This document shows positions 38,547 to 46,423 of a stretch of DNA of 46,441 nucleotides, piece after piece. The stretch comes from Butyricicoccus_A sp963601915 (lineage in GTDB: Bacteria; Bacillota; Clostridia; Oscillospirales; Butyricicoccaceae): contig CAVCGL010000018.1 of assembly GCA_963601915.1 (NCBI GenBank), positions 1 to 46,441 of the forward strand, written 5' to 3'. Below the pieces are notes generated by a model that saw only the letters and a list, made by a program, of their open reading frames with translations, searched no databases and was not told where the DNA came from. Made by a program: the position numbers and the translations under genes. Numbering within the stretch: position 1 is the first letter of the stretch; each line of letters starts with the position of its first letter.

Positions 38547-39589
38547 GCTTGCGTGCGGAAATTCACAAGAAATTGGGGGCATTTTCGCTGGATGTCTCGT
38601 TGGAGACACAGGACGGTGTGCTCGGCTTGCTTGGCGCGTCCGGCTGCGGCAAGAGTATGACGCTCAAATGCATTGCCGGAATTGAAAAGCCGGACAGCGG
38701 CTATATCGAATTGGATGGAACCGTGCTGTTTGACAGCAAACACGGCATTGATTTGCCGCCGCAGAAGCGACGGGTTGGGTATTTATTCCAAAATTATGCG
38801 CTGTTTCCCAATATGACCGTGCGGCAAAACATTCTGTGCGGCTTGAAATGGGAAAAGCATCGCGCCGTGCGTGAACAGAGCTATCAGAACGTGGTAGAGC
38901 TTTTGCAGCTGGAACAGCTGCAAAAACATCGTCCGCACCAGCTGTCGGGCGGACAGGCACAACGAACTGCGCTGGCACGGATTCTGGTCAACGAACCCAA
39001 GTTGCTGCTGCTGGATGAGCCATTTTCAGCGTTGGACAGTCATTTGCGCGAAAAGCTCCAAATCGAACTGCGCGACTTGCTCAAGCGGTATGGACGGGAA
39101 GTCCTGCTTGTGACGCATAGCCGCGACGAAGCCTATCACATGTGCAGACAGATTGCCGTCATGCATCAGGGAACCGTGCTGACCCAGCAGGAAACCCATG
39201 CGCTGTTTGCCGATCCGCAGTCCATCCAAGCGGCGATGCTGACCGGATGCAAGAATATTGTCTCGGCACAAAAAACGGGGGAGAACACCGTTTTCGTACC
39301 GGATTGGGGGATTTCGCTTCGGACAGCGGTACCGGTGCGGGAAGAGATACAGGCGATTGGCATTCGTGCGCATGCCTTTGACCCAAAAGAGACTGAAAAT
39401 TGGTTTCCGGTTTCTTGGATTGGAGAAATGGAAGAGCCGTTTGAGTGGATTGCACAATTTCGTTTTTCCGGTCAGAGCGGCGACAGCGCGCCGGTTTGGC
39501 GGAGATTCTCTAAGAATATAGACACAGAACAGCGCCCTGCTCATTTAGGAGTAGCGCCGAAAGATATTTTGCTATTATATCATAGATAA
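38543..39589 (+). CDS. modC: Molybdate ABC transporter ATPase
   Basis: 348 aa. The ATPase domain has Walker A GASGCGKS (31-38), signature LSGGQAQR (about 133-140) and Walker B LLLLDEPFSALD (about 153-164), followed by the H-loop VTHS. A C-terminal regulatory region (about 235-348) stands where ModC has its MOP/TOBE domain. It powers molybdate import with ModB. It ends the mod operon before a strong terminator. Confidence 0.92.
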   Translation: MSLRAEIHKKLGAFSLDVSLETQDGVLGLLGASGCGKSMTLKCIAGIEKPDSGYIELDGTVLFDSKHGIDLPPQKRRVGYLFQNYALFPNMTVRQNILCGLKWEKHRAVREQSYQNVVELLQLEQLQKHRPHQLSGGQAQRTALARILVNEPKLLLLDEPFSALDSHLREKLQIELRDLLKRYGREVLLVTHSRDEAYHMCRQIAVMHQGTVLTQQETHALFADPQSIQAAMLTGCKNIVSAQKTGENTVFVPDWGISLRTAVPVREEIQAIGIRAHAFDPKETENWFPVSWIGEMEEPFEWIAQFRFSGQSGDSAPVWRRFSKNIDTEQRPAHLGVAPKDILLLYHR

Positions 39590-39596
39590 AACAGGA

Positions 39597-39629
39597 AAAA
39601 ACTGCGCCGAATTCGGCGCAGTTTTTTTA
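39597..39629 (+). terminator. Strong terminator after modC
   Basis: A perfect palindrome, ACTGCGCCGAA/TTCGGCGCAGT (39601-39622), flanked by A-run and T-run. Confidence 0.92.
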
Positions 39630-39688
39630 TATTTCGTTGAATTCTGACAGAAATACAGAAAAAGATGGGACGACACAAAAATCTGTGC

Positions 39689-39694
39689 TATAAT
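39689..39694 (+). promoter_or_regulatory. -10 box of the NCS2 permease gene
   Basis: A perfect TATAAT about 40 bases before the permease start. The -35 region is poor, and the leader is too short for a purine riboswitch. Confidence 0.45.
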
Positions 39695-39736
39695 ACACTC
39701 GTTGTTTACAATTTTTTAATAATTATAGGAGGAAAT

Positions 39737-41149
39737 ATGGAAAACCAAAAACAGTATGTGACCCCTTATGATTTTAAGGGTAAACTTCCGCTGAAGCAGG
39801 CAATTCCGCTCGGCTTGCAGCATGTACTGGCGATGTTTGTCGGCAACCTGACGCCGCTGCTGGTCATCATGAGCGCGTGTGCGGCGATTGGCGATGCGGA
39901 ATCCTTTGTAGCCATCCAGGTTTCTCTGCTGCAAAACGCGATGCTGGTCGCAGGTATCGTGACACTGGTGCAGCTGTTCTCGATTGGACCAGTAGGCGGA
40001 CAGGTACCGATTATCATGGGCACCAGCTCGGGATTTATCGGCGTGTTCAGCAGCATTGCCAATGTCATGGGCGGCGGTATTATTGCATACGGCGCGATGA
40101 TGGGCGCTTCGATTATCGGCGGTTTGTTTGAGACGGTTTTGGGTGCTTTTTTAAAGCCGCTGCGCCGCTTCTTCCCGGCAATTGTCACCGGTACCGTCGT
40201 TCTTTCGATTGGTTTGTCGCTGATTAGCGTCGGTGTCAGCTCGTTTGGCGGCGGTTCCAGTGCCAACGACTACGGCTCTCTGGAAAATCTGCTGGTGGGT
40301 CTGGTTGTCATGGTTATCATTCTGGCGTTCAAGCACGGCGCAAAGGGTCTGGCAAGCTCGTCCTGCATTTTGATTGGCATTATTTGCGGCTATATCATCT
40401 GCGCCATCATGGGTGCATGTCTCGACACCACAGCGGTCAACGCGGACGGCGTGGAGTACACCAAGGCATGGGTGCTGAACTGGAGCAAGGTGGCAGAGGC
40501 ATCTTGGTTTGCTGTTCCGAAGTTCCTGCCGGTAAAGCCGGTATTTGATGCCCGCGCCATCATTCCGGTTGGCATTATGTTTATTGTCACTGCCGTTGAG
40601 ACTGTCGGTGATATTTCCGGCTGTGTAGAAGGCGGTATGGGCAGAGAGGCAACCGACAAGGAGCTGTCCGGCGGTGTCATGTGTGACGGCGTAGGTTCCA
40701 GCTTTGCTGCTCTGTTTGGTGTTCTGCCGAACACCTCGTTCAGCCAGAACGTTGGTCTTGTTACGATGACGAAGATTGTCAATCGAACCGCACTGGGCTT
40801 CGGCGCCATCTTCCTGATTGTGTGCGGCCTGTGCCCGAAGCTGGCTGCTCTCGTGTCGATTATGCCGCAGAGCGTACTCGGCGGCGCAGCCATCATCATG
40901 TTCTCGTCCATCGTGCTCAGCGGTATTCAGCTGATTACCAAGGATCCGATGAGCGCACGAAACATGAGCATTGTATCCGTCGCTCTGGGTCTGGGCTATG
41001 GCTTGGGCGCAAACAGCGATGTGCTGGCAGGTTTGCCGAGCTACATTTCGCTGATCTTTGGCGGTTCCGGTATTGTTCCGGCAGCACTGGTTGCGATTAT
41101 CCTGAACATTGTTCTGCCGAGAGAAAAGGCTCCGGCAGAAGAAAAGTAA
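39737..41149 (+). CDS. NCS2-family xanthine/uracil permease
   Basis: 470 aa, an inner-membrane purine/pyrimidine-H+ symporter with about 12-14 hydrophobic segments. NCS2 features: QHVLAMFVGNLTPLL (about 28-42), a GPVGGQVPIIMGTSSGF segment (about 84-102) and the acidic segment AVETVGDISGCVEGG (about 290-304) of the substrate site. Located right after the hydroxylase and cofactor genes, it probably imports xanthine, hypoxanthine or urate for them. ATG 39737 follows AGGAGG; strong terminator downstream. Confidence 0.9.
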   Translation: MENQKQYVTPYDFKGKLPLKQAIPLGLQHVLAMFVGNLTPLLVIMSACAAIGDAESFVAIQVSLLQNAMLVAGIVTLVQLFSIGPVGGQVPIIMGTSSGFIGVFSSIANVMGGGIIAYGAMMGASIIGGLFETVLGAFLKPLRRFFPAIVTGTVVLSIGLSLISVGVSSFGGGSSANDYGSLENLLVGLVVMVIILAFKHGAKGLASSSCILIGIICGYIICAIMGACLDTTAVNADGVEYTKAWVLNWSKVAEASWFAVPKFLPVKPVFDARAIIPVGIMFIVTAVETVGDISGCVEGGMGREATDKELSGGVMCDGVGSSFAALFGVLPNTSFSQNVGLVTMTKIVNRTALGFGAIFLIVCGLCPKLAALVSIMPQSVLGGAAIIMFSSIVLSGIQLITKDPMSARNMSIVSVALGLGYGLGANSDVLAGLPSYISLIFGGSGIVPAALVAIILNIVLPREKAPAEEK

Positions 41150-41167
41150 ATAGAGTCGGACAGAATA

Positions 41168-41200
41168 AACCCCCACCTGCGTTTGCAGGTGGGGGGTTTT
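41168..41200 (+). terminator. Terminator of the NCS2 permease gene
   Basis: A GC-rich 11- to 12-bp stem, CCCCCACCTGC (41170-41180)/GCAGGTGGGGG (41185-41195), loop GTTT, then TTTT. Confidence 0.9.
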
Positions 41201-41229
41201 GTTACCAGATACCGGTCTTTCTGCTCTCG

Positions 41230-41547
41230 TTAGGGAAGAGAAACGGCTCCGTTGGGCTGAATGGCAATGCGGGTGTATTCTGCTGGCAGAGGAACGGCGG
41301 AATCGTCTTGAATGAGTGATTCTTTCTTTGCCTTGCTTAAATGCTTGAGCTGATATTCCAAGCGGGAAGCTGCGGCGCGGTCTGCACTGCACCAAGCAGC
41401 TTCCATGCGGACGGGACGATGGACGGCAGTATATTTAGCGCCGCCTGCCAGCTTGCCGCAGTGCTGGGCAAAGCGGCGGGCAGGATCTGTCGTGATGCCT
41501 GCATATAATGTGTGATCTTCGCAGCGCAATAAGTAGGTATAATACAT
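41230..41547 (-). CDS. GIY-YIG nuclease superfamily protein (UPF0213 type)
   Basis: 105 aa. A single GIY-YIG domain: YYTYLLRC at the start, LYAGITTDPARRFAQH and a helical tail with LEYQLKHLSKAKKE. Proteins of this group may act in DNA repair or processing, but their substrate is unclear. The ATG at 41547 is chosen over one 7 codons upstream because AAGGAGA lies 7 bases before it. Its gene is convergent with the NCS2 permease. Confidence 0.88.
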   Translation of the reverse strand: MYYTYLLRCEDHTLYAGITTDPARRFAQHCGKLAGGAKYTAVHRPVRMEAAWCSADRAAASRLEYQLKHLSKAKKESLIQDDSAVPLPAEYTRIAIQPNGAVSLP

Positions 41548-41690
41548 GCGGAATCTCCTTTTTGACATGTATTTAGTATAGCATAAGCAGATTTGACAAA
41601 AGCACCAAAAACAAGCGATAAAATTTGATAAAAATTATCCATCGTGACCATAAAATGCATATTTATGGCGGGAAAGTGAAAGACTTTATC

Positions 41691-41717
41691 CTGCCATTGA
41701 TGCTATACTGATGGCAG
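41691..41717 (+). promoter_or_regulatory. Promoter with palindromic operator before the sugar-binding protein
   Basis: CTGCCAT (41691-41697) and ATGGCAG (41711-41717) form an exact inverted repeat around the extended -10 TGCTATACT (41701-41709). A LacI-type repressor site over the -10 box is likely. The remainder of 41569-41690 shows no gene. Confidence 0.55.
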
Positions 41718-41731
41718 AAAAGGAGAAGCGG

Positions 41732-41797
41732 ATGAAAAAGCATTCGTGCATTTTTCGACACAAATTCTGCGTATATTTTTGGCATTGCGACATGTAA
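41732..41797 (+). CDS. 21-codon small ORF (possible leader peptide)
   Basis: Starts at ATG 41732 with AAAAGGAG at excellent spacing and ends at TAA 41795-41797, 30 bases before the sugar-binding protein start. The product begins MKKHSCIFRH and contains 3 Cys, 3 His and several aromatic residues. Position between the promoter and the main gene suggests a leader peptide or a small bioactive peptide. No family recognised. Confidence 0.4.
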   Translation: MKKHSCIFRHKFCVYFWHCDM

Positions 41798-41827
41798 TGC
41801 GAAGAAAGAGAGGGAGGAATGATGAGG

Positions 41828-42850
41828 ATGAAACGAACAGCAGCGACGATTTTGGCAGGGGTACTGTGTGCTGGCATGATGACTGGATGCGGCACATCGG
41901 GCGCAGCGCAGAACAGCGCAAAGACCAATAAAGTAACCATGTCGGATTACGATGGCAAGATTACCCTCGTCATTGCGACAAAGGATGAATTCTTGGGTAC
42001 GCTGGACAATGCAGTAAAGGCTGCTGCCGAAATGAACGATGTAGAGTTGAATTCTGTCGATTGCGGTGCCGATCAGGATAAGCAAAACGATGCGATTCGT
42101 GCGGCTGCACAGAATGAAGTGGATGCGCTGATTGTCAATTTGGCGGATGACAATCGAGCCAAGGATGCCATTGATGCGGCAGGAGATATACCGATTGTCT
42201 TTGTCAATCGCTGCCCGGCGGATACCTCTTTGCTGGATGATACGCATGTTTACGTTGGATCGGACGAAGCGACCTCCGGTGTCATGCAGGGAGAATTGCT
42301 GACAGATGCACTCAAAAAAGACAATCAGACGGAAATTCACTATTTTATGCTGAAGGGCACAGAGGGACTATTGCACACAAAAGCGCGCTCGCAGGACGTC
42401 ATTGCAACGCTTGAGAAAAATGGGATCAAAACAGAAGAAGCCATTCCTGCTGTTGACTGTGATTTTTCCCGCAGTGTAGCGATGGAGAAAGTCAATGCTT
42501 TGCTTTCTAACGGCGCGGATTTCTCTCAAGTGGATACAATTATCTCGAACAATGATGACATGGCACTGGGCGCTATCGAAGCGCTGAAGCAGGCGGGCGT
42601 AGACATCTCCAAGATGAAAATTGTGGGGGTAGACGGCATCAATACCGGTCTGCAGGCGATTTTGGACGGCGATATGACAGCAACTGTCTTTCAAAATGCA
42701 TCGGGGCAGGCAGCCGCGGCGTTGCAGGCGGCAATCAATTTGGCATCCAAACAGGAAGTCAATGCAGGCATCTCGTATGAATTAGACGGTCATACCATTT
42801 GGATTCCGTTTGAAAAAGTCACGGCGGACAATGTCAAGGAATATTATTGA
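41828..42850 (+). CDS. Sugar ABC transporter substrate-binding lipoprotein (galactose/ribose type), orphan
   Basis: 340 aa from ATG 41828; ATGs at 41819 and 41822 are also in frame but lie too close to the GGGAGG at 41812-41817. Lipoprotein signal with MTGC lipobox near Cys 20. The periplasmic binding domain of the MglB/RbsB family follows: ITLVIATKDEFLGTLDNA, VDALIVNLAD, IPIVFVNRC and DTIISNNDDMALGAIEAL, GVDGI. No ABC ATPase or permease gene follows; a terminator does. It may serve a transporter encoded elsewhere or act as a chemosensor. Probably controlled by the upstream operator. Confidence 0.88.
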   Translation: MKRTAATILAGVLCAGMMTGCGTSGAAQNSAKTNKVTMSDYDGKITLVIATKDEFLGTLDNAVKAAAEMNDVELNSVDCGADQDKQNDAIRAAAQNEVDALIVNLADDNRAKDAIDAAGDIPIVFVNRCPADTSLLDDTHVYVGSDEATSGVMQGELLTDALKKDNQTEIHYFMLKGTEGLLHTKARSQDVIATLEKNGIKTEEAIPAVDCDFSRSVAMEKVNALLSNGADFSQVDTIISNNDDMALGAIEALKQAGVDISKMKIVGVDGINTGLQAILDGDMTATVFQNASGQAAAALQAAINLASKQEVNAGISYELDGHTIWIPFEKVTADNVKEYY

Positions 42851-42855
42851 ATGAA

Positions 42856-42885
42856 AAAAGCTCTCGCTTCGGCGAGAGCTTTTCT
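42856..42885 (+). terminator. Terminator of the sugar-binding protein gene
   Basis: A 12-bp stem AAAAGCTCTCGC (42856-42867)/GCGAGAGCTTTT (42872-42883) with a TTCG loop. Confidence 0.92.
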
Positions 42886-42897
42886 GCAAACTGGAAG

Positions 42898-43377
42898 TTA
42901 TAGATTCAATAGATAGAGGATGCTATCCCTGTCGGGATAAGAATATGGTACGGGCAATTCTGCGGTACTGATTTTGCGAAAGCCTGCTTTTTCATAGAAT
43001 CTATGGGAGGCATGCGCAACAGCAGGTGTATCCAAAATGATATGGTGAACGCCTTTGCTGACAGCATACGTCAAAAGTTCATGGTATAAGGAAAGTCCGA
43101 CTTTTTGCGAACGAAACGCCTTTTCCACAAAGAATTTTTTCAAAACAGCACAATGCTTCTCTTTTACTATCAGTCCAATCGTGCCAATGACTCTGCCATC
43201 GGATAGAGCAATCCAAAATTCTCCGCCGGATTGCTGATAGCTGCGATGAATATCAAGTAAATCTGGCTGTTCTTGGAGCGATAGTCCAATTTTGGCTTCA
43301 TTATTTTGAATAGAAAGAATGAGAGAAATAATTTCATCGTCAAATCTTCCGCTATATGTTTCAATTTTCAAAACCAT
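42898..43377 (-). CDS. GNAT-family N-acetyltransferase
   Basis: 159 aa. A GNAT fold: GGEFWIALSDGRVIGTIGL (beta strands), LKKFFVEKAFRSQKVGLSLY (acetyl-CoA pyrophosphate loop, about 80-100) and HRFYEKAGFRKIS near 125-137. Acetylates an unknown amine. Start ambiguous: an ATG at 43377 and a GTG just before share GAGG at short spacing; the ATG is used. Monocistronic, convergent with the sugar-binding protein. Confidence 0.85.
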   Translation of the reverse strand: MVLKIETYSGRFDDEIISLILSIQNNEAKIGLSLQEQPDLLDIHRSYQQSGGEFWIALSDGRVIGTIGLIVKEKHCAVLKKFFVEKAFRSQKVGLSLYHELLTYAVSKGVHHIILDTPAVAHASHRFYEKAGFRKISTAELPVPYSYPDRDSILYLLNL

Positions 43378-43424
43378 CACCTCGGCAGCTTTCGCCGTTC
43401 TCTTTTCTGTAAACTGAAATTTGC

Positions 43425-43775
43425 CTACTTTTTTATCATTTTCTTCTTCATCACATGATGTTCAAACGCAACCCATGCGATCTCGGCACATATCACGATT
43501 ATCAAAATAACCACCGGAAGCACAACGCCATTCATCTTTTCGATAAAATATCTAAAAACAGATAGTGTAATAAATAACAGACAACCCAAAATAATAAAAT
43601 TCCTGCCATGTCTGTGATTCCATGCAGAAACACTCGTCAGTTCATCTTCGCGAGGAGGTTTCTCTCCGGTGTTTATCACTACTGGTTTGTCAGCCCGGTA
43701 CTGCCGTATTCCAAGTACGATAAATATGAGTGAAACCAATGATGAAATTATCAGATAAATAATTATAGCAGCCAT
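43425..43775 (-). CDS. Small membrane protein, 116 aa, unknown function
   Basis: Three transmembrane segments (about 3-23, 59-78 and 84-104), with a soluble loop at 24-58 holding ELTSVSAWNHRHGRNF. A WNxxHG motif before the second helix recurs in uncharacterised Firmicute membrane proteins. Start preceded by AGGAGGATAGAT. It may be cotranscribed with the GNAT gene 45 bases downstream. No function assignable. Confidence 0.65.
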   Translation of the reverse strand: MAAIIIYLIISSLVSLIFIVLGIRQYRADKPVVINTGEKPPREDELTSVSAWNHRHGRNFIILGCLLFITLSVFRYFIEKMNGVVLPVVILIIVICAEIAWVAFEHHVMKKKMIKK

Positions 43776-43860
43776 ATCTATCCTCCTAATCTTAAAACAT
43801 AGTCACTTTTCCAACCGGCAAATCCGATGTATCAAATGTATATCCATATTATATCATAGA

Positions 43861-43911
43861 AATAACGGCATTGTATATTATCCTCACGATAAACAATGCC
43901 GTTATTTTTTT
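43861..43911. terminator. Long hairpin between the 116-aa gene and the YwaF-like gene
   Basis: A perfect 14-bp arm pair AATAACGGCATTGT (43861-43874)/ACAATGCCGTTATT (43893-43906), with T-run rightwards and TTATTTC leftwards. It terminates the leftward YwaF-like gene and would also block rightward transcripts. Confidence 0.75.
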
Positions 43912-43922
43912 GTATACAATAA

Positions 43923-44687
43923 TTATATTGTTCCGTTCGGCGGGAGCTTTTCGTGGTGATGAATTTTGCTGTATAAACCATTCATGCCAAGCATGATGAG
44001 AAAGATGATACTGGCAAATAATGTAAGATAGCGTGCGTGGCTGCCGTGCGCCCAGTGGGCAAGCAGCACGAGCGGCGAATCCGGAGAGGGCCATTGCAGA
44101 AACATATAATTGGTGTGCCATCGTGTATTGAACCAATATATCGGCGGAACGACAGCACATAGGAACAAAATCGGTTTCCAGATGGCAGATAACCGCGGGA
44201 CAATCTCGCCGGAAGCGGTTTGAAGCACCAGATAAAAGACAATGAATCCGTGCGCCAAAAAGCTGTGCAGAGAGACGAAGCTCCAAAATGGATAGTGCGT
44301 CCAATCGGGAAAGAGCAGCGCGCAGCAGGCTCCGGGCAGACATAGCGTATAGAGCACTTGACCGAGCCAATCGGGCTTCCAGATGCTGTGCAGGATACAG
44401 AGGTAAACAGCAAGCCCGCATAAATGCAGCGGCAGTTCATAGATAGACAATCCGCCGATTCGCCAGTAGACAATATAACGGAGGATGTCGAGTAAGAAAA
44501 TTGTCAGACCGAGTGCGTAAGAAAACGAATGACGGGTGGAATCCGGCTGTCTTTTATACCAGCGCGCGCCGATCAGGCACGAGAGAAAGATACCTGCGAG
44601 TGTACATAGGTGCGGCAAGCCATACAAGGAAAAGCCTGCGGCATGAGAAAGCTGTGTCTCGTAGATGAAAACATGATGTATCTCCAT
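43923..44687 (-). CDS. YwaF/TIGR02206-family integral membrane protein
   Basis: 254 aa with about 7 transmembrane helices. Conserved LPLHLCGLAVYL, HSFLAHGFIVFYL and WFNTRWHTNYMFL segments fit the TIGR02206 (YwaF) family, of unknown function. The only usable start, at 44687, lies one base after the U-run of the preceding gene's terminator, so its ribosome binding site would be the AGGA within the hairpin's right arm. Expression may therefore depend on readthrough or on hairpin opening. Confidence 0.82.
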   Translation of the reverse strand: MEIHHVFIYETQLSHAAGFSLYGLPHLCTLAGIFLSCLIGARWYKRQPDSTRHSFSYALGLTIFLLDILRYIVYWRIGGLSIYELPLHLCGLAVYLCILHSIWKPDWLGQVLYTLCLPGACCALLFPDWTHYPFWSFVSLHSFLAHGFIVFYLVLQTASGEIVPRLSAIWKPILFLCAVVPPIYWFNTRWHTNYMFLQWPSPDSPLVLLAHWAHGSHARYLTLFASIIFLIMLGMNGLYSKIHHHEKLPPNGTI

Positions 44688-44688
44688 G

Positions 44689-44723
44689 AAAAAATCCGTC
44701 CTGCACCATCGCAGAACGGATTT
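44689..44723 (-). terminator. Terminator of the 111-aa membrane protein gene
   Basis: On the minus strand a 13-bp stem (44711-44723 with 44692-44704, one G:T pair), GATGGT loop, and TTTTTT reaching to 44689, directly in front of the YwaF-like start codon. Confidence 0.82.
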
Positions 44724-44728
44724 CTTGC

Positions 44729-45064
44729 TTATTTTTTAAACGGCCAGATTTCCAATCCGAGCTTCTTGCGTGTGCGGCGATACACAAAGTATATCCAGAG
44801 CGTCGGAATATTAGTCACGATGAAAGAAAAAATCGCCGTGAGAACCATCGCCATAACACCATAGCCCTGTCCCTGCATGGTTTCTACCAGAGAGGGGATC
44901 GACTTGATGACAGAAAACAGAGATAAGACGAGAAATGCCGCGGGCATACCAAGACCGGCATATTTAGAAGGTCGTTTGGCGAACATGCGCTCAAAATACC
45001 AAAGACCGAGCGCAATAACCGCTAAGATAATGAGGCTGACAAGCAGCGCAGACGTAACAGTCAA
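44729..45064 (-). CDS. Small membrane protein, 111 aa, unknown function
   Basis: Three transmembrane segments (about 5-25, 41-58 and 72-95), followed by a basic tail (YRRTRKKLGLEIWPFKK). Starts with TTG at 45064, with AGGAGG about 10 bases upstream; no ATG fits. It starts 18 bases after the mtn stop, so it is likely cotranscribed with mtn. No family recognised. Confidence 0.65.
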   Translation of the reverse strand: MTVTSALLVSLIILAVIALGLWYFERMFAKRPSKYAGLGMPAAFLVLSLFSVIKSIPSLVETMQGQGYGVMAMVLTAIFSFIVTNIPTLWIYFVYRRTRKKLGLEIWPFKK

Positions 45065-45082
45065 AACGGAATTCCCTCCTGT

Positions 45083-45766
45083 TTATTCGGAAAGCTCCAG
45101 CATCTTTAAGATAATGGAAGCGGAGGTGTGAGCAGCTTCGTCAATAAAGTTGTCATACGAAGTATCGGCAGCATCATCGGCGGCATCCGACATGGTGCGA
45201 ATGACCAGATACGGCTTGCGATACATATATGCTGCATGACCGATGGCGGCGCCTTCCATTTCAACACAAGCCGGGGCATAGCGTTCATTGATGGACTGCT
45301 TGACGGCGGCGTCATTGACAAAAACATCGCCGGAGACAATGCGGCCATGACGGAAGCGGCCTTCCATTTCCGGAAGAGCCTGACACGCTCTCTCGCACAG
45401 AGAAGCGAGAGAGGAATCGGCAGGGAAGAAGGCACGCTTCGGATAATACTTGAGCATGACGTCGTCCTGATCGTGGAAACCAACTTCGCTGCTGATGACA
45501 ACGTCCAGAATTTTTAAGCCGTGTTCCATGGCACCGGCAATGCCGATGTTGATAATGTAGTCCGCCTCAAACTGATTCATAACCGCAGCGGCGCAGACAG
45601 CGGCATTTACCTTGCCGACACCACAGCATACGAGAACGATTTGTTCGCGGCCGACAGTTCCTTCATAAAATACGGTTCCGAACATAGGTGTTTCGGAGGT
45701 GATGGTCATCTTGTTGCGAATCAGAGCGACTTCTGCGTCCAATGCGCCGAGAATACCCCATTTCAT
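45083..45766 (-). CDS. mtnN: 5'-methylthioadenosine/S-adenosylhomocysteine nucleosidase
   Basis: 227 aa. Cleaves adenine from SAH, MTA and 5'-deoxyadenosine. Family residues: GALDAEVALIR start (catalytic Glu), NIGIAGAM, the E-x-E in CVEMEGAAIGHAAY and the catalytic Asp in RTMSDAADD. The ATG at 45766 has AAAGGAAAG; a longer frame is rejected. It supplies S-ribosylhomocysteine to LuxS, encoded divergently, and may also remove 5'-deoxyadenosine from radical-SAM reactions such as MoaA. Confidence 0.95.
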   Translation of the reverse strand: MKWGILGALDAEVALIRNKMTITSETPMFGTVFYEGTVGREQIVLVCCGVGKVNAAVCAAAVMNQFEADYIINIGIAGAMEHGLKILDVVISSEVGFHDQDDVMLKYYPKRAFFPADSSLASLCERACQALPEMEGRFRHGRIVSGDVFVNDAAVKQSINERYAPACVEMEGAAIGHAAYMYRKPYLVIRTMSDAADDAADTSYDNFIDEAAHTSASIILKMLELSE

Positions 45767-45807
45767 AGTGATACTTTCCTTTCTGATTGAAAAATTCATG
45801 TATCTCT

Positions 45808-45852
45808 ATTATAAAAAGCGGGCTTGCATTCGTCAATGCAAATTCGTATAAT
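45808..45852. promoter_or_regulatory. Divergent mtnN-luxS promoters with shared palindrome
   Basis: Leftward (mtnN): TTGACG (45831-45836), 17 bases, TATAAT (45808-45813). Rightward (luxS): TTGCAT (45824-45829), 17 bases, TATAAT (45847-45852). An exact inverted repeat, TTGCATT-N4-AATGCAA (45824-45841), covers both -35 boxes, so one regulator could control both genes. Confidence 0.7.
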
Positions 45853-45893
45853 GGGAGCAGGAAAACATTGCACAGAAAAGGAGTATATAATAT

Positions 45894-46355
45894 ATGAAGC
45901 GTATTGCAAGCTTTTGCATCAACCATGATACATTGACCGAGGGTATGTACACCTCTCGCGTAGATGGCGATGTTGTCACCTATGATATTCGCATGGTAAA
46001 GCCAAATCAGGGTATTTATCTGGATCCACCGGCTGCACACACGTTTGAACACCTGTTTGCTACCTATGTAAGAAACACCAAGTACAGCGATGAAGTCGTT
46101 TATGTCGGTCCGATGGGCTGCCGCACGGGATTCTATTTTCTTGTTCGTGAGACGATGGGACAGGAGACGGCCATTCAACTGGTCAAAGAGACGATGCAGT
46201 TTGTCTGTGCGTTTGAAGGAACAATTCCTGGCTCTGCAAAGGAAGAATGCGGCAATTATCTGTCTCATGATTTAGAGGGTGCCAAGCGCATTGCAGAAAA
46301 GATGCGAGAGGTACTGAAGGATTGGACACCGGAGCAGCTGACATATCCGGAATAA
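45894..46355 (+). CDS. luxS: S-ribosylhomocysteine lyase
   Basis: 153 aa. Converts S-ribosylhomocysteine to homocysteine and the AI-2 precursor. Zinc ligands His49, His53 (HTFEH) and Cys119 (KEECGNYL), with Glu52 as acid/base and Cys76 (GPMGCRTGFY) in the active site. AAAGGAG precedes the ATG. Completes the activated methyl cycle with mtnN. Confidence 0.97.
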   Translation: MKRIASFCINHDTLTEGMYTSRVDGDVVTYDIRMVKPNQGIYLDPPAAHTFEHLFATYVRNTKYSDEVVYVGPMGCRTGFYFLVRETMGQETAIQLVKETMQFVCAFEGTIPGSAKEECGNYLSHDLEGAKRIAEKMREVLKDWTPEQLTYPE

Positions 46356-46394
46356 GCGGATGGAAATTTTTTTGGAAAAATTTCAAAGAAACTG

Positions 46395-46423
46395 TTGACA
46401 AGCGTCGAGAAAAATGATATTCT
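46395..46423 (+). promoter_or_regulatory. Promoter at the window end, probably of an RNA gene
   Basis: TTGACA (46395-46400), exactly 17 bases, TATTCT (46418-46423): identical boxes and spacing to the tRNA-fMet promoter at 7131-7159. The transcribed gene lies beyond the window. Confidence 0.6.

Noticed and set aside
39640..39736. Purine riboswitch before the NCS2 permease
   Set aside because: The leader from the -10 box to the start is only about 40 bases and lacks the three-helix purine aptamer core.
46361..46386. Terminator after luxS
   Set aside because: The only hairpin is a short A/T-only stem around TTTTTTT; not convincing.
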